Below, one piece after another: positions 5,726-6,949 of a stretch of 6,949 nucleotides of DNA. Origin of the DNA: Clostridia bacterium. GTDB taxonomy: Bacteria; Bacillota_A; Clostridia; Oscillospirales; CAG-272. The notes under the pieces are model-generated. The model saw only the letters and a program-made list of their open reading frames with translations, was not told the origin of the DNA and ran no database searches. The translations under genes were made by a program, and so were the position numbers. The stretch is taken from contig JAFUQY010000003.1 of NCBI GenBank assembly GCA_017472105.1, forward strand, positions 1 to 6,949, in the 5' to 3' direction. Position 1 is the first letter of the stretch. The number at the start of each line of letters is the position of its first letter.

Positions 5726-5896
5726 GGGGTTGAATTCGTGGAGGGAAGCGATGATAGCCTTGATGGTTTCAACGGACTTGCCCTGAGCAGCAGCGAGAGC
5801 AGCGATGTCAGCTTCTTCGGTGGGAACGAATTCGTGGAGCGGCGGGTCAAGGAATCTGATGCAAACGGGAGTACCTTCGAGAGCTTCGTAGAGAGC

Positions 5897-6949
5897 TTAG
5901 AAGTCAGACTGCTGCATATGAAGAATCTTCTGGAGAGCTACTTCTCTTTCTTCAACGGTTTCGGAGCAGATCATTTCGCGGAATGCGTCGATTCTGCCTT
6001 CGCCGAAGAACATGTGCTCGGTACGGCAGAGACCGATACCTTCAGCGCCGAGTTCGCGAGCCTTCTTAGCGTCGGTGGGAGTGTCGGCATTGGTACGAAC
6101 CTTCAGGCGGCGATACTTGTCAGCCCAGCCCATGATGGTACCGAAGTTGCCGGAGATTTCAGCGTCAACGGTGGGGATGATACCGTCGAAGATCTTACCG
6201 GTGGAACCGTCGATGGAGATGTAGTCACCTTCAACGTAGGTCTTGCCTGCGAGTTCGAACTTCTTGTTTTCTTCATCCATCTTGATATCGCCGCAGCCGG
6301 AAACGCAGCACTTACCCATACCACGAGCAACAACTGCTGCGTGAGAGGTCATACCGCCGCGAACGGTGAGGATACCCTGAGCTGCCTTCATACCTTCGAT
6401 GTCTTCGGGAGAGGTTTCGAGACGAACGAGAACAACCTTTTCGCCGCGAGCTGCCCATTCCTTAGCGTCTTCTGCGGAGAATACAACCTTACCGCAAGCT
6501 GCGCCGGGGGAAGCACCGAGACCCTTACCAGCTACGTTAGCGGTCTTGAGAACCTTAGCGTCGAACTGGGGGTGGAGAAGAGTGTCGAGGTTTCTGGGGT
6601 CGATCATGAGAACAGCTTCCTGTTCGGTCTTGTGGCCTTCAGCAACGAGGTCAACAGCGATCTGGAGAGCAGCCTGAGCGGTTCTCTTACCGTTTCTGGT
6701 CTGGAGCATATAGAGCTTTTCGTTTTCAACGGTGAACTCCATATCCTGCATATCGTGGTAGTGGTTTTCGAGGATTTCGCAAACCTTAACGAATTGTTCG
6801 AAAGCAGCCGGGAACTTTTCAGCCATCTGAGCGATGGGCATAGGTGTACGAACGCCGGCAACAACGTCTTCACCCTGTGCGTTGGTGAGGAATTCACCCA
6901 TGAGCTTCTTTTCGCCTGTAGCAGGGTCACGTGTGAACGCAACACCGGT
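5897..6949 (-). CDS. ppdK: ppdK open segment, nucleotide-domain end to start of TIM barrel
   Basis: This is open from the window edge to TAA 5897-5899, 350 codons. It carries the phosphohistidine motif GGMTSHAAVVARG (His at about codon 203 of the segment) and the linker KVVLVRLETSPEDIEGM. It ends in LHMQQSDF, right where relatives continue with E-x-(L/M)-(F/Y). A product ending here would lack almost all of the pyruvate/PEP domain and could not complete the reaction. Confidence 0.75.
   Translation of the reverse strand, partial: TGVAFTRDPATGEKKLMGEFLTNAQGEDVVAGVRTPMPIAQMAEKFPAAFEQFVKVCEILENHYHDMQDMEFTVENEKLYMLQTRNGKRTAQAALQIAVDLVAEGHKTEQEAVLMIDPRNLDTLLHPQFDAKVLKTANVAGKGLGASPGAACGKVVFSAEDAKEWAARGEKVVLVRLETSPEDIEGMKAAQGILTVRGGMTSHAAVVARGMGKCCVSGCGDIKMDEENKKFELAGKTYVEGDYISIDGSTGKIFDGIIPTVDAEISGNFGTIMGWADKYRRLKVRTNADTPTDAKKARELGAEGIGLCRTEHMFFGEGRIDAFREMICSETVEEREVALQKILHMQQSDF

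Larger units (their letters stand above)
5081..6949 (-). pseudogene. ppdK: Pyruvate, phosphate dikinase, 5' end outside window, two in-frame stops
   Basis: PPDK interconverts pyruvate, ATP and phosphate with PEP, AMP and PPi in the cytoplasm, and in anaerobic Clostridia it serves glycolysis or gluconeogenesis. The frame runs 623 codons without any frameshift, from TGVAFTRDPATGEKK at the window edge to AAIKG and TAA (5081-5083). About 280 N-terminal residues, most of the ATP-grasp domain, are missing only because the window ends. Visible parts are the end of the nucleotide domain, the phosphohistidine domain with GGMTSHAAVVARG (the His is the swivelling phosphocarrier), then the PEP/pyruvate TIM barrel with LCRTEHMFF, LDPPLHEF, NPMMGHRGCRL, GTNDLTQMTYGFSRDD and [13 protein letters not shown]. 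The frame is broken by TAA (5897-5899) and TGA (5210-5212). Codon bias is strong, as in a highly expressed gene, and conservation around both stops is excellent. This points to very recent damage, sequence error or readthrough rather than old decay. I mark it as a pseudogene only because of the stops as written. Confidence 0.85.

Noticed and set aside
500..6949. Genome-wide stop codon reassignment (TAG/TAA as Gln or TGA as Cys/Trp)
   Set aside because: TGA ends comM and the permease gene, TAA ends the lipoprotein gene and ppdK, and TGG is used for Trp. All three stops would have to be reassigned in only two genes, which fits no known bacterial code.

Overview
The window looks like a chromosomal stretch from a strictly anaerobic Bacillota of class Clostridia, probably a gut or rumen lineage. 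The reasons are the GGAGG ribosome binding sites, consensus sigma-A promoters, a type II lipoprotein signal, a polar amino acid ABC transporter of clostridial type, and a catabolic pyruvate, phosphate dikinase (PPDK). The assignment to Clostridia is an inference from protein style, because no rRNA or marker gene is present.

Layout. Positions 25-57 hold a terminator for a + strand gene lying left of the window. Positions 60-384 contain no gene. They carry a compact inverted-repeat-rich element (130-275) that can fold as a four-way junction, preceded by two short direct repeats. Positions 385-3046 form one minus-strand operon. In transcription order it has a perfect consensus promoter, two related inverted repeats in the leader, a substrate-binding lipoprotein gene, a long intercistronic hairpin, a permease gene, an ATPase gene and a strong terminator. 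Together these genes make a polar amino acid importer. Divergent from it, with its own promoter, is comM/yifB (3179-4765, +), ending in a terminator. On the right, convergent with comM, lies the C-terminal two thirds of ppdK (5081-6949, -), whose 5' end is outside the window. Between its stop codon and its terminator are three degenerate copies of its own last codons at a 58-60 bp period.

The most striking point is that two otherwise well-preserved genes carry in-frame stop codons with no frameshift. The ATPase gene has TAG 24 sense codons before the family-like C-terminus. ppdK has TAA in its PEP-utilizer/TIM-barrel half, and TGA exactly where the catalytic cysteine of the GICGEHGG motif should be. 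All three are single changes away from the expected sense codon. They can be explained by G:C to T:A changes (sequencing or assembly error, or real mutation). The TGA alone could be read as selenocysteine. Other genes here use TGA and TAA as ordinary terminators, so genome-wide recoding is unlikely.

No mobile element gene, CRISPR array, tRNA or rRNA was recognised.
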